DNA of 64,000 bases from Agriotes lineatus (GCA_940337035.1 OW679195.1:180620585-180684584); one strand, 5' to 3'. Counted from the first letter of the stretch, positions 25,345-36,350 are shown. Numbers and translations: made by a program. Notes: generated from the sequence alone by a model not told the origin.

Positions 25345-26455
25345 CAGTGAAATCTCCCATAAGCGGACACGCACGGTGCCAACGTTTTTGTCCGGTTATT
25401 AGAGGTGTCCGCTTAAGAGAAAAATCCATTTTTATGTTTAAAAAAGTTGTATTATGCAAAGGTATACGCGCTAACAATATAGACAAGAATAATAGAATAA
25501 TTGAAACAAAGTTATGTAATAGTTGTTACAAAATCCAAAATACTCATTTGACGTAAGGGTTTTTTCTGACTGTTTATTATACTTTCCGCATGTATTTCTA
25601 AATATTTTGACAGTTTGAATACTTTAAAGTCATTACGTTCTTTAGCAAAGCATTTAAAAGTTTTCACTGTTAATACTTCCGTGTGGGTCTTGATTAAATT
25701 CTCATAAATTTCTAAGTTGCCATCGTTTTCTAATTCTGCACATCAACGGCAGCTGATTCACCTGAAATTTCGGTTACATCATCTGCCTCGCTTATTTCCT
25801 TGTCAATGTTTATAAATTCGTCAGGGTCGACGTCTTCGATTTCTGGGATACTCCTATACAGTTCAGCCATTACTGATACGGGTAAATCGTCCTCTGGTTC
25901 TAATTGATTACACTGGCGTAACTTGATACCCGCAGACTCCGCTGTCGCGGGGACCCTCGGCCTAGTTTTCTTATTCTTTCATTCAATAAAAGCAGCAGGA
26001 GAAATTCTTGCTATTTTTATTTTTATCATAATAGGCTGCCCACGCAAAAGGCAAAGTAGTTTTGAATTGCAGGCCTCTAAAATCAAGCTACATGGATTGT
26101 TTTGTAATAATACGCGCATAGGGTAATGAAAGTGTCGAATTTCCTGCAGTCGTAACGCTGATTTGAGTTGACTTAATACCGCCTGTATTGTAAAAGAATT
26201 CCATATTTTAACAACATAATCATTAAATGTTAGATTTATGGATTGTTTTGACGCCTCACGACATTAGCTGGGCCTGCATTTTGAAGTGTCCGTACAAGAG
26301 ATTCACAGTCTAAAAATTGTCGAAAAATGGTGTCCGTGTCCGTTTAAGAGAGTGTCCGTTTAATAGAGAAAATTTTATTAGTAAAGTTAATGCAAGCAAG
26401 TTGGTTTCCAACAAAATGTCCGTGTAAGAGAGCTTATTAGAGGTGTCCGAGAGTG
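25345..26455 (-). mobile_element. Pogo/Tigger-like DNA transposon remnant
   Basis: Both ends carry copies of a TGTCCGCTTAAGAGAG-type motif. Left: AAGCGGACAC near 25361-25370 and GGTGTCCGCTTAAGAGA near 25404. Right: GTGTCCGTTTAAGAGAGTGT near 26335, TGTCCGTGTAAGAGAG near 26418 and AGAGGTGTCCGAG near 26440. Such ends in both orientations around a degraded pogo-type transposase point to a Tigger/pogo member of the Tc1/mariner superfamily. The exact boundaries and TA duplications could not be fixed because the motif is repeated several times at each end. Confidence 0.65.
25555..25960 (-). pseudogene. Pogo/Tigger-type transposase C-terminus
   Basis: The minus strand reads LEPEDDLPVSVMAELYRSIP (from about 25903), then EIEDVDPDEFINIDKEISEA, DDVTEISGESAAVDVQN, and in a shifted frame LENDGNLEIYENLIKTHTEV, KTFKCFAKERNDFKVFKLSK and KKPLRQMSIL (to about 25550). 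An acidic, proline-poor tail ending in a K/RQxSIxDF-like box is typical of the C-terminal region of Tigger/pogo (CENP-B/jerky-like) transposases. The N-terminal CENP-B helix-turn-helix and the DDE core are not recognisable upstream, so this is a truncated, frameshifted copy. The family call rests on the tail and the surrounding repeat ends. Confidence 0.6.
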
Positions 26456-26830
26456 GGGTTCAGATGCTGGAAGCCGATACTGGGCATTTGTTCCAAGAAG
26501 CTTCGGTAAATTTTGGTGTTCAATGGAAGAAAATTGGTAGCGTTCGTGGCTTGACTACGTGTTATGTGGATTTTGTTCGTTGTAACCCCATATGTTTTGA
26601 AACAAGCAAAGTTCTGGTAAGAGGTTGTTTCGCTTACAGAATTGTGGTTTAATATAATTTTTCGCTGAACTTTTTTTTGTTATTACCTTTTGGGGTTACC
26701 GCTGGAATGATTGCTGTGAACGTTTTAAAGGCTTTTCTCAAGATTTATTTATTTAAGATTAAACAAACAAAACGGGCATAGGCCCAATTACATTGTTTGT
26801 GTTTAACAATATACAATATTCCACGCGTAT

Positions 26831-27270
26831 ATATACAGATTGTCCGAAATCCGTTTTGAACATAGGAAATTAATGAGTACGACAAGGAAGACATAAACAA
26901 AATGAGTAGCAGGACAAAGATAGAACGTAATCATGGCTAGCTAAATTTTTAAACTAAAATTAAGTCAATGAAACAAAAACACTTCTGTCAAATATTTTAT
27001 GTCATAAAGAGTATAAAGTGAAGTTTAAATAATTAAAATAATTATGTGAATAGTAAACTATAGTATATTTAAACCTCAATTTATACTCTTAACAACAGCT
27101 AAAATATTTGACAGAAGTGTTTGTTTGTTTCATTGACTTAATTTTAGTTTAAAAATTTAGCTAGCCATGATTATGTTCTGTCTTTGTCCTGCTACTCATT
27201 TTGTTTATGCTTTCCTTGTCGCACTCATTAATTTCCTATGTTCAAAATGGATTTCGGACAACCTGTATAT
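26831..27270. mobile_element. Foldback/MITE element with ~190-bp inverted arms
   Basis: The left end ATATACAGATTGTCCGAAAT (26831) is mirrored at the right end, which finishes TTCGGACAACCTGTATAT at 27270. The arms continue inward through AACATAGGAAATTAATGAG, AAAATGAGTAGCAGGACAAA, ATGGCTAGCTAAATTTTTAA and ACACTTCTGTCAAATATTTT, with an AT-rich centre near 27025-27080. TA-rich ends suggest a Tc1/mariner-type MITE, unrelated in sequence to the one at 22.3-23.0 kb. The open frame at 27167-27361 is created by the palindrome and the flank and is not a gene. Confidence 0.9.
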
Positions 27271-27315
27271 AATAATAAAATGGAATAGATCCCGTCAATC
27301 AGAACGGAAGGAATC

Positions 27316-27606
27316 TCAATCACCAATGTTATTTTCCGCATCATACAACTTCAGTATTTGATTTTTAAAAGTTTTGAATGACATTTCAAAAATATTGATA
27401 TCCGAAGTTATAATAATTTTGTTAGTTATATAAGACATATTAATTATAGGCGAATTCTTTCTTAATTCGGTTCTACCATATGGCAAATACAGGAATGGGC
27501 GAGGTCTACACCGTAATGCAGGAATATAAAGTTTAATCAAGGGCAGCAAAGTGGGACAGTCCATTCTGTTGTTTAATAACTTATGTATGAACAAAATCGA
27601 CGCCAT
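27316..27606 (-). pseudogene. LINE ORF2 C-terminal segment
   Basis: After a frameshift near 27610 the minus strand continues with MASILFIHKLLNNRMDCPTL, ALRCRPRPFLYLPYGRTEL and SPIINMSYITN, ending in FKNQILKLYDAENNIGD at 27316. The pattern (R)xxxxLFxxKLLNxxID...xxxPxRxxR is the usual C-terminal tail of Jockey-group ORF2 proteins, so this is part of the same element and not a separate gene. Confidence 0.75.
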
Positions 27607-27620
27607 TTCTCTTCTATCGC

Positions 27621-28499
27621 TTATTTGAAAATTAGAAACTGACTCCGCATATTTTGATATTCATGGTAGAGTGGATAACGATTATATTTCGTAAAACATA
27701 AATACTTAATATATTTGTTTTGTACGGTTTCAACTTTTTGATTGTGTACTACTGCAGCCGGATTCCAGACATTAGAGGCGAATTCTAATTTTGAACGAAT
27801 TATCGCATTATAAAGTACCTGTATTGGTTTTATGCTTGTAAATTCATAGGTTGTGCGTATTAAGAACCCAAGATTTTTCAATGATATATTTACAAGCATT
27901 TTAATATGTTCATCCCAACTCAAAGTCGAGGTGAAAGTCACGCCCAAGTCTCTAATGTTTTCAACACGTTCTAAGATCGAGTTGTTAATTGTGTAATCGA
28001 CAGTTATTTTATTGTTCTTTAAAGTAAATGACATAGTTTTACATTTATTAATATTAAACAACAATTCGTTTTCCAAACTCCATCTTGAAATTGCACATAT
28101 ATCTTGTTGTAATAATTTACAATCATCCAGTGAGTAATTTTCTTTAAAAATTTTCAGATCGTCTGCGAATAGTAGAACTTTAGAGTATTGTATTACGCTA
28201 CGCAAATCATTAATAAAGATCAGAAATAGTAATGGTCCCAGGTTGCTACCCTGTGGTACACCCGAGGGAGTAGAGTACCTATGCGACAACCCTCCGTTTA
28301 TTTTAACGCACTTAAACCTATCCTTTAAGTAGTTTTTCAATAGAGTGGTTAGCTGTACACTACAACCAACAGAATAAAGCTTTGTTATTAATAAATCATG
28401 TTTTACTTTATCGAAAGCCTTGGCGAAATCAGTATATATTGTATCAACTTGTGCTCCCTCATCCATTGCTTCACTAGTGTAATCTACAAAAGATATCAA
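27621..28499 (-). pseudogene. LINE reverse transcriptase palm and thumb
   Basis: The frame contains all core RT motifs in order: DTIYTDFAKAFDKVKHDLL (first catalytic aspartate), SGVPQGSNLGPLLFLIFIND, and VLLFADDLKIF with an intact FADD catalytic pair. These are followed by RWSLENELLFNINKCKTMSF, RDLGVTFTSTLSWDEHIK (the xLGVxxD box) and a thumb segment with SKLEFASNVWNP. This 292-residue open frame is uninterrupted and looks young compared with other LINE pieces here. Its N-terminal methionine comes from a non-ATG triplet and is not a real start; the protein is an internal segment of ORF2. It stops at 27621 and coding resumes in another frame. Confidence 0.92.
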
Positions 28500-29521
28500 G
28501 TTACTTTCAACTGAACGTAGAGAGGGTATCTAAACAATTCGTGGCACGCTTTATAGTTGTAAGGAGGTATGTGATCGGGACCACTTGATTTTTTTGGCTT
28601 CAATGACATTAAGGTTTTATCAATATCTTGAAATGTAAAGGATTTAACATTTAGTAGGCTGTCGAAATTTGGATTAGCTTGTAATATAAGATTAGGCATA
28701 TCATAATTGGATGATGATTTATAAACAGAACTAAAATAGGTAGCGAATTTATTTGCAACTTCCCCCCTATCTACTATCTCAACACCTTGATAGCGATAAT
28801 TTTGCTGTGCGCCTTTCATTTGTTTTTTATCTTTAACAAAATTCCAAAATCCATTAACTTTACTTACTATTTCATTTTCAACTGATGTAATGTAATTTTT
28901 ATAAGCAACCTTTATGTTTCTTTTGCACACTGCTCTCAACCTTTTAAATTCCTGTAAGTGAAAAGCAGATTTATTTTTATTTTGATGGTGATAATTTTTT
29001 TGTTTTAAGTCAATAATGATGCTTTTGCTAAACCAGCAGGGATAATTTGTAGATTTAGTCTTCGAAATTTTAAGTACGTATTGGTCCATTATTGCATATA
29101 ATTTTTTATAAAAGATATCAACGGCAGTAGTAGGATTATCATAATTTTTTAAATCATTCCAATCCATATTATACAATAGAGTGTACATTAACAAGAAATT
29201 TGCTCTCTTAAAATTGTAGTTATTCTGAAGATGATTAATATTGGAATTTTCGATTTTTGAATGAAAAATTCTATGACTAATATGTAAGGCCGGGTGATAA
29301 TCACGATCAATTGGCACAAGTGTCACTATTTCTTGTACAACATTTAATTTCACATTATTTATGACTAGATCCAATGTTTTATCCTCTGAGTTCAAAATAT
29401 TGTTATATTGTTTACCATTTAGAATATTTATGAATTCACAAAGCCGTGCTGATATACGATTACCACTTACAAGATTGGTATGAATTCCTTTGATCTCAGG
29501 AATATTATAATCACTCATCAT
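28496..29521 (-). pseudogene. LINE endonuclease C-terminus and RT fingers
   Basis: From 29521 the frame opens MMSDYNIPEIKG, equivalent to the catalytic GDFN box of LINE endonucleases but with S-D-Y-N. Next are TLDLVINN and DRDYHPAL; the latter replaces the SDHxP box, retaining the histidine-proline. A long basic linker contains PCWFSKSIIIDLKQKN. The RT begins with IDKTLMSLKPKKSSGPDHIP, the fingers motif SxGPDxIP, and ends at KACHELFRYPLYVQLKVT. There the frame closes and the next RT piece starts immediately, well into the palm-proximal region. The finger segment normally lying between PLY and NLISF is absent. Confidence 0.85.
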
Positions 29522-29943
29522 AATTAGATTTTTGCCTAAATAGATTTCATTATTTTCTAAAATGTCAAAAAGTTGATTGTATATCTCTAGTGGCGAGCGC
29601 GGCGCTAGATAAGAATTACATAATATGAATTTTGTGCCATAGATATCACACTCAACAATTACTAACTCCAGCCTAGTATTAGTTTTGAATTATATTTCTT
29701 ATTTATAGTAATTAGCACTCCACCGCCTCGAGTTTTATTTGCATAAGCTTTATCTCTATCACACCTGTATATAACATATCGTGAATCAAATATTTCACTA
29801 TCATAAATACCGTCATCTAAACCAGATTCTGTTAAAGCAATAAAGTCATACTCAATAGCTGCTACATTTTGCAGAAATAAATGTGTTTTCGTCCTTAAAC
29901 CTCGAACATTTTGATAGTAAATATTTTTCTCTCTTTCTTTCAT
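29522..29943 (-). pseudogene. LINE endonuclease N-terminal part
   Basis: The frame from 29943 begins MKEREKNIYYQNVRGLRTKT, with the usual YQNVRGLRTK start of a LINE endonuclease, followed by DFIALTESGLDD (the ETW/TES box with the metal-binding glutamate) and RGGGVLITI. After a frameshift near 29690 the same domain continues as ELVIVECDIYGTKFILCNSY and SPLEIYNQLFDIL. The enzyme nicks the target DNA to prime reverse transcription. The methionine at 29943 is plausible but may be internal, since no ORF1/ORF2 junction can be seen. Coding continues into the next fragment. Confidence 0.8.
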
Positions 29944-29949
29944 AGCAGG

Positions 29950-31500
29950 AAATGTTTATGGTGGGCAAGTTACTGACGCTCCGATATGACAGTTGTGTAG
30001 AACTTAAAAATAATAATTTAAAAATTAGAAATTAGGAAAGACTACAATTAATATAGATATTATACGGATTCGTAAATAAGAAATTAAATATAAATTTAAA
30101 CGAAGATATTCGACATCTGGTGCCGTTCCAACTGTTTTTGTAGAGGGGATTGGTATTGGAGCGACATTTAGAGCTGTCGTGGACAAAAGGGGTCCTTACG
30201 TGGAAGATTACATTAAACTGACTTTTGTAGTGAAATAGTGCAAGTATTTTCGGCGCAGTTGAGCCAGTACATGGTATATTTAATTTCGCATATGTTTTAG
30301 GAGTAGCAATATGTACTTCAATTTGGTTTACTCGTAGTAGGATCATTGTATCTGCCTTTGGAGGTTAAGTTCGCCTATCGTTATGACGCGGAATCTAGTC
30401 TAATTCATTTCTTTTGATTGTATAAATTTAAATTGTGTATTGTAATAAAACTCCGGCTTTATCGTTTTCAAGTTGTATAAATCCAGACTTTACCACTTTC
30501 AGTTTTACTTGTTGAATCAAGTTCTTTAATGTATTTCAAAAGTTAATTGCCCAGAGTGATTCCTCAAATGAGAAATTATTGAATATCGTTTTGAAGCTTC
30601 TGTTTCAGCTAAATTAAGCCAATAATTGGCTAACGTAATTTTTACGCTGGTACCCAACTACTTCAGAACTTCATATTTAATGGACATACTGTTAATATAA
30701 TGTTTAATTTAGTGTGGGGTAATATATGCAGTGGCCTGGATGAGATACACCCCTTATAAAGAAACTTACATTTAATTTGGGAGAAGATGTATAACCCAGG
30801 CTCTCAAAATAGCATCAGCAGAAATATTGATTTTAGGCAAATGCAAAGCAATACCATTATTCTTTTTTTAATATGACGCAGTTGTTACAGAACAAATTCG
30901 AATCCACTTGTAAACCGAAACAAAAATGCGTAAAATATATGTATGAAACCAGAAGCCCAAACCGAGTGTTCACAAAAGACTCTTAGCTTGAGGTTGCTAC
31001 TAAGCGAAACTAGAGGGACCTTGAGAAAAACAAACGGGAAGCTCGGAATCAGTTAAACGTCTCAAGACCAAAACTATATTTGACCAAATCATTATTAAAA
31101 GGTAGAAGAAAACAATAAGCAGAACCATTGTGAATCACAAATCTAAATTCCTGTTCGTTCTGAACTATAACACCAATTCAATAGTTTGAAGACTATTTTG
31201 TGACAAATTCAATTTGTAGTTATATAACAAAGTTTACTTTTACTCTCAATAGAAAAACAAAATGATAAGCAAAAATCATCATATCTACAAAGTGCATAGA
31301 TGCATACATACTCCAGTTGAATCTATTGCGATCCCAGTATTCGGCTTCCATTTAACTTGCCATTAGTTGTTTTCACCTTTATTTCTTGACAGGGTTTTTG
31401 GTCCTACAAGATAGACCACTATAAAGAATAGGAAAAGATATAGAGCTGACACGTTTTGAAAAAGAACTGGTCGCTTTATTTTTAATATAATGGAGATTTC
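29950..31500. other. Unannotated stretch upstream of the LINE
   Basis: The part nearest 29950 may be the 5' untranslated region or ORF1 remains of the LINE. A 104-residue minus-strand frame (30032-30346) shows no zinc knuckles or coiled coil, so I do not call it ORF1. The rest shows no recognised feature. Confidence 0.4.
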
Positions 31501-31504
31501 ATAA

Positions 31505-32290
31505 ATGATGGTCCTTGGTCCATACTAATTCTTCTTCTTCTTCTTCTTCTTCCTGAATGTAGGCCTCTTCCATATTTTTCCTTGTAACTTTATCTCTGAT
31601 CTTCCGCAACCAGTCTGTCATAACAAACCTTCGTATGTCGTCGTACCACCCCACAGGGAGTGTTTGCACATTTTTCGGCCTCTTCTGGGTACCAGTATAC
31701 TACCTTATTTGTCCGTCTGCTTGGTTTTTATCTACTTACATGATCCACCTTCATTGGACAGTCCGTCGCTTGGCTAACGTCTATCACGGCTCTCTCTATA
31801 CCCGCTGGCATATTCTCAGCCGAGTCACACTTTTCTTGATTAATGCACCGGACTTCATAACGTAGATTTTTGTAAGGAGCACACATGCTTCGTATAATTT
31901 CTCTTTTAGATTTATGAGTATTTGGGGGCTCTTCAAAATGTCGCTTTTTCCAGCCGTCTTTTGGATTTCGTGGTTTTTTCTTTTTTTTTCCTATTTTAAT
32001 CTCAAACAGACGTATTCGTGCACTGTTTCCATTGTGTGGGTATCTATGGGTATCTGTATTTCCTGAGCTCATGATGTTTGGTTTTTGGAGAGCAATTTTT
32101 AGGCCAACTGCTTTTACTGCGTAGTTCTTCCAGCATTATTTTCAGACCTGTTGCGTCACTGAACAATATCATTAGCGAATCGGTGACTGTTGCCACATTT
32201 CCCATCAAGATTCACTCCCACTGAATCCCATGCCAAGGTGTTAAACATACCTTCCAAAGCAAGAGTGAAAAGCTTTGGCCAGATCGTATC
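31505..32290 (-). pseudogene. RTE-like LINE reverse transcriptase, 3' part, degenerate
   Basis: On the minus strand the order is WPKLFTLALEGMFNTLAWDS (32283-32225), RFANDIVQ (near 32183-32160), KIMLEELRSK-type linker sequence (near 32140), YKNLRYEVRC (near 31870), NKVVYWYPEEAEK (near 31700), WYDDIRRFVMTDWLRKIRDK (31650-31590) and MEEAYIQEEEEEEEE (31575-31530). This matches endonuclease-RT proteins ending ...ISPKLFTLALE...RFADDIVLI...W...DDI...W.R..MEEAYxQQW. The catalytic FADD reads FAND, losing one metal-binding aspartate, and frameshifts abound. The C-terminal glutamine-rich end has been replaced by a TTC/GAA repeat. Confidence 0.75.
31529..31553. repeat. (TTC)n microsatellite
   Basis: Eight TTC units in a row. 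On the minus strand they read as a glutamate run at the end of the LINE remnant, suggesting that the triplet expansion arose inside or at the end of that coding tail. Confidence 0.9.
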
Positions 32291-32329
32291 TCTCATAGTA
32301 ATATACTGACAAAAATTAAAATGGAAATG

Positions 32330-34210
32330 CTCAGCTATTCAAAGAAATCGTATCCCCAGGACCCTAAAATACGCAGTCGCTGTTTTCGTGTTTAAATAAA
32401 TGTAATTGTTTTTCACAATTTAGTGAGTTGTTAATATTCTGTGCTCTTTATCCGTAATACTAAAAGAATGAGTGGCTAATAAATTTAGTTGTAATTCAAG
32501 CTTTACTACAACAAATCGTTGTAACTAACGACAAGCCTCAATAAACGCGAGAAGTACGCACATCAGCTATATTATGTGAAATCATCCAGATTGGAGCCAA
32601 ACCGAGAAAGTTTTCATTCGAGATTTTAATCAGGGCGTGTTTAATAAAGTCCCAGGAACTTCCAATAAACTACACCAGGGACTGACCCCCGGTTAATTCT
32701 GTCAAAATAACTACTTTTCGGAAAGTTCCCTTCCTCTAACGCAATTTCGCGTCCGGCCGCAATATTAATAAGAGAACCTGCCGAAGCTGCGATCGTTAGC
32801 CTTAGTTGAAAAGTGAGTATTATTAATCATTCCGGTTGTTTATCCAAGCTAATGAATATTCTGTTGCATTAATGTAGGAAACAGTTGTTACCCATTCCTA
32901 ATTCAAAGCGTCTGTGCAAATAGTGATAATGGTAGCAGATTGTAATCCGACGTAATTACAAAACCTACTGTTTGTGTGCTCCGCAGTCATATGTTTGCTG
33001 AGCTGCTTGTGGATTAGGGAATATTACCGATAGTCAGCAGCTCAATTTTCATCAGAGTGCCAGCTGGAGCCCTGGAAATCCTGAGGAATTTTATGGTTTG
33101 TTAGCGACGAGGCAGTGGAGGTTATCTGGAACTCGCTCGGTTGTTTAATTTCGGCAGATTATACAATCGCTAATCCTTTTTCAGATGTAAACCTGCAATG
33201 TGAAACATTATGAAAAGAACCAACGAAGGTGAGACTTTTTGTGTTTTTAAACTGTGGTTGGCCGTGACCCCTGATTTATAGCAGGTTTTATTATATAACC
33301 TAAATTTCAGAAACACAAAACTAGGATTGCATTATAATTTGATTTTAGACGATTGCTTTTTAATTTTCTTTATTTGAACGGCATCACAATACCGGATCGT
33401 CAATCTTACGAATTTGAACTAATGCTAATTTTTATTTAAAGTAAGTTTGTCGCTGTAAAATAAGTATTGGGGCGCGTCAGCAGCCCAGTAATGCCTTCAG
33501 CGCTCAGCACAAACGTGTAAAAATATCGCTCTGCCCTGTAGAATTTGTTATGTGAACAGTTGCTGCGATTATTGTATGACGTCATAGCGTGCAGATAGAA
33601 TTCGTAGGAATTGTTTTGGGAAACTCTTTGTGGCGGTCACAGCTGCAAGGCTCGTCCCACTTAAATATAATGAATATTATGAACGTTATCTGTTCTGTGA
33701 ACTTTTTCGTATTATTTTCATTTGTAAAGAGCAGTAGTTTCGCGTGTAGTCTAAGAATTTCCAAAAATAAAGAAATCTATTCTAAGGTGTCCTAAAAAAT
33801 AACAAAAGTATGTATTCGCGTACCCCAGTATTCTTCAAGGTACAATTAATTTGACTTTGCGAGCGAATGCCTGTTCTTACTTTAGCTTAAAACCCGTTCC
33901 CGTTCCAATGAGCTATTGAGTAACTAATAAGCGTATTACATGTCCTAAACGGTCATTTACCGATAAAAAGGGTATATTTTTACTTTGGTAACACTAGTAA
34001 ATACACAATTTGCGAAATGGAAATTTTTAGTTGCTTCTGATGTATTATGGTACACTTAAAACAAATTTCAAAACAAAATTGGTCTATTACCCATCGATCT
34101 TTAGTAATAAGAATTTATTGTGTGGCTCATATGTGGAGACCTAAAAGCGATGAATCTTATTCTTGGATTACAGCAGCTGGGGTATACAAAATTCAGATGT
34201 TTCATTTGTG
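32330..34210. other. Unannotated stretch with CpG-rich patch
   Basis: No gene is recognised. About 32600-33180 is relatively CG-rich with interspersed TTAATTA-like tracts. The pair of overlapping opposite-strand open frames at 33582-33795 has no motif. Confidence 0.4.
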
Positions 34211-34214
34211 AATA

Positions 34215-34830
34215 AAACAGTCGTGCCGAGATCACTATATACAATAGAAATGGCCACCACGTCAAGCACTAACTCCGGCCCTAAAAAACGTTACAAATGG
34301 ACCACTCGTCGATCCCAAAAACGTAATTCTAATAACATTGCATATTAAACAGGGCTTAATAAAAAAATTGTTAAAACAATAGATCGGAAAGGAAAAGACT
34401 TTTTGTATACGAAACTGAACTTTCGGAGAGTTAGCGAGACAGACATTAAAGAAGGCATATTTTTGTAGGCCCACATAAATACGAGAATTAATAAATTTGA
34501 CAATATGCTAACTGAAATTGAAATAAGAGCTTGGAGAGCTTTTAAAACAGTTGCAACAAATTTTCTTGGAGATCTTAAGGCTGAAAATTAGACATTATGA
34601 CGAAACTACTTAATGCCGACAAAAAAATGTTCTGTAACATGTCTTTAATAATTCGCTTTCTGGGTTCTCATCTCGAATTTTTCCCGGAACATTGGGATGC
34701 CGTAAGTGATGAACATGGGAACTATTCAAACAATCCATTTCTACAATGGAAATTAATAAAGGATGCCACAGAGACAAAATTTCCCCGTAAAACATCAGCA
34801 ACAACATTCTGAAGGAAGATTAAAATTAAT
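34215..34830 (+). pseudogene. Degenerate copy of an insect repeat-encoded ORF (CNMSL...SDEHG family)
   Basis: In three frames on the plus strand I read VDPKNVILITLHIKQGLIKK (near 34312-34370), KLNFRRVSETDIKEGIFVG (near 34412-34470), DNMLTEIEIRAWRAFKTVAT (near 34500-34560), NFLGDLKAEN (to 34590), then CNMSLIIRFLGSHLEFFPEH (near 34633-34692) and DAVSDEHG (to 34719). This order matches a family of uncharacterised proteins, highly repeated in some insects, whose C-terminal core runs ...LHIKLGLMKNFVK...IKEGIFVGPQI...AW..FK.V..NFLGN...CNMSLKIHFLHSHLDFFPxNLGxVSDEHGERFHQD. I know the family only as repetitive and probably transposon-borne. The catalytic mechanism is unknown to me. Stops and frameshifts make this copy dead. 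Confidence 0.7.
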
Positions 34831-34834
34831 AACA

Positions 34835-35745
34835 CACCTACCGATATCGGCATATTGTCTTACAAAGCAACAACATTTCGTACTAAAATAAAAAAAACTG
34901 GGTGATCGACAAAATGTAAGGTAATTTTACATAAGAAACATCATTTTATCCATGTCACAAAAAAAGTTTATATTTGTCGACCAGTGTAATCAGTGCATAG
35001 CGTTAACTATTTCCGCTGCTAATAAAAGAAATGTGTAAGGAATTACGAAATAAAATGAAAAATACTACTTCAAGCACTTGTTAATATCAAATACGAGAAA
35101 ACTACATTCAGACTAAGCAAGTGCCAGAGCAATGTCGATTTATACGGGAAATAAAAGTGTAATAACTGCAAGCAATACTATTGGCATATGAACTGTTGAA
35201 GTCTCCATCAGATCAAAAGCTACGTCTCATCAACGTTTTCACATTATCCTGGCAGATAAAATTACTGAACAATTTTTTCAGACGTAAAACCATGGTGAAG
35301 GGCTGTTGTAACGAAAAACTGATGAAGGGGTAGATAATTCTGTACAGGATCAATGCAGATTTGTACTTACCTGCAGCAGAAATGACGATGTGCAGTAGCA
35401 TCTACCAGTAATTTCAAGTTATCTTATGTGTTGAATAGTTCATCTAATTTCATTCTAATTATTGATAACTCTTATATATTTTAATTTGGAAACGAGGGTT
35501 AAATAAAAGTGTGATTATTTATTGGATCATACTACAGAACTGAAATTCAACAGCGCTAAATACATCGCACAATTACAGCATTTTTAAAAATTAGCTTTTC
35601 GGTAATACTTACAGATCACCCAGAACTTCTTATCTAATTTGAATAAATTCTCAACAATTTTACTTTTATGCAGTAAATGGTCAACCTGGATACATACATG
35701 GCAGTAGTAGTTAGCTTTCGAGTTAAAATAATTTCTTTACGTATT
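34835..35745. other. Unannotated stretch
   Basis: No gene or repeat boundary is recognised. The sequence CTGGGTGATCGACAAAATGTAA near 34899 may be a degenerate transposon end, but no partner end was found. Confidence 0.4.
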
Positions 35746-35749
35746 CTAC

Positions 35750-36350
35750 TTTATTGGCGCAGTTGGTAGGATACTAAGTACAACCTCCGATTTGTGCTCA
35801 ACGTAACTTTCGTAACCTAAGTAGTTTTAACAAAAGTCACAATATAATTATAAACAGTTGTAGCGACGCAAAACCAAGTAATCCAATAGTCTTTCATTTA
35901 CTTTGCTTAATTTAATGAATATTGGACACAACTAGCTAGATTTCTAACGGAAATAGTTTTTCTATATCTTATACTTTACTGATACAGTTGACAGCAATAC
36001 GTATAATTTGTGCCCAAATCGTAGCTTTGATAACTGAAGTACTTCCAGCAAACGTCCTAATATAAATATGATCGTCGACAACGTCGTAGAATCAAGACAA
36101 TCAACAGTTTTTATCCCCTTTTCTAAATAAAATAAGTTCTGAAAATAGTAGTTTGATTTCAAGCCGAAGAACTGTTTCTATATTTTGAATAAGTTATTGG
36201 CGTCCTAGGTAAGATATTAAGTAGAACTTATCATTTCTGCCCAAAACAGCTTCTGTAGCTAAGTAGCTACAACAAAGGTCCCAATATAAAGTATGAACAG
36301 CTATAACATCACAAAAACCCAGAAATCCAACAGTCTTTCATTTCTTTTTC
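35750..36350. repeat. Diverged three-copy tandem repeat, unit about 220 bp
   Basis: Three successive segments share the same order of landmarks. TTGGCGCAGTTGGTAGGATA (near 35754), a GATACAGTTGACAGCAATAC version (near 35978) and TTGGCGTCCTAGGTAAGATA (near 36196) open the units. Each is followed by a TTTGTGCTCAA / TTTGTGCCCAA / TTCTGCCCAA block, a GTAGCT or CGTAACC block, a CACAATATAATTATAAAC / CTAATATAAATATGATCG / CCCAATATAAAGTATGAAC block and, in copies one and three, CAATAGTCTTTCATTTACT or CAACAGTCTTTCATTTCTT. Divergence is high, so the duplication is old. Confidence 0.65.

Larger units (their letters stand above)
27280..29950 (-). mobile_element. Jockey-group LINE, endonuclease plus reverse transcriptase, defective
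   Basis: This is the best preserved element in the window. Read on the minus strand it gives an apurinic-type endonuclease (29943 to about 29200), a linker, reverse transcriptase (about 28660-27621) and a C-terminal segment (27606-27316), the ORF2 order of Jockey/CR1-group non-LTR retrotransposons. Three interruptions break it: a frameshift near 29690, a missing piece of the RT fingers at 28500, and a frameshift near 27610. ORF1 is not recognised upstream. The 3' side runs into a short TTATTATTATATA tract next to the foldback element ending at 27270. It cannot be autonomous. Confidence 0.85.

Noticed and set aside
27167..27361. 64-residue open frame as a membrane peptide
   Set aside because: It lies in the right arm of a palindromic element and in LINE flank sequence.
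30032..30346. LINE ORF1 upstream of the endonuclease
   Set aside because: No zinc knuckles, RRM or coiled coil are visible, and the position alone is not enough.
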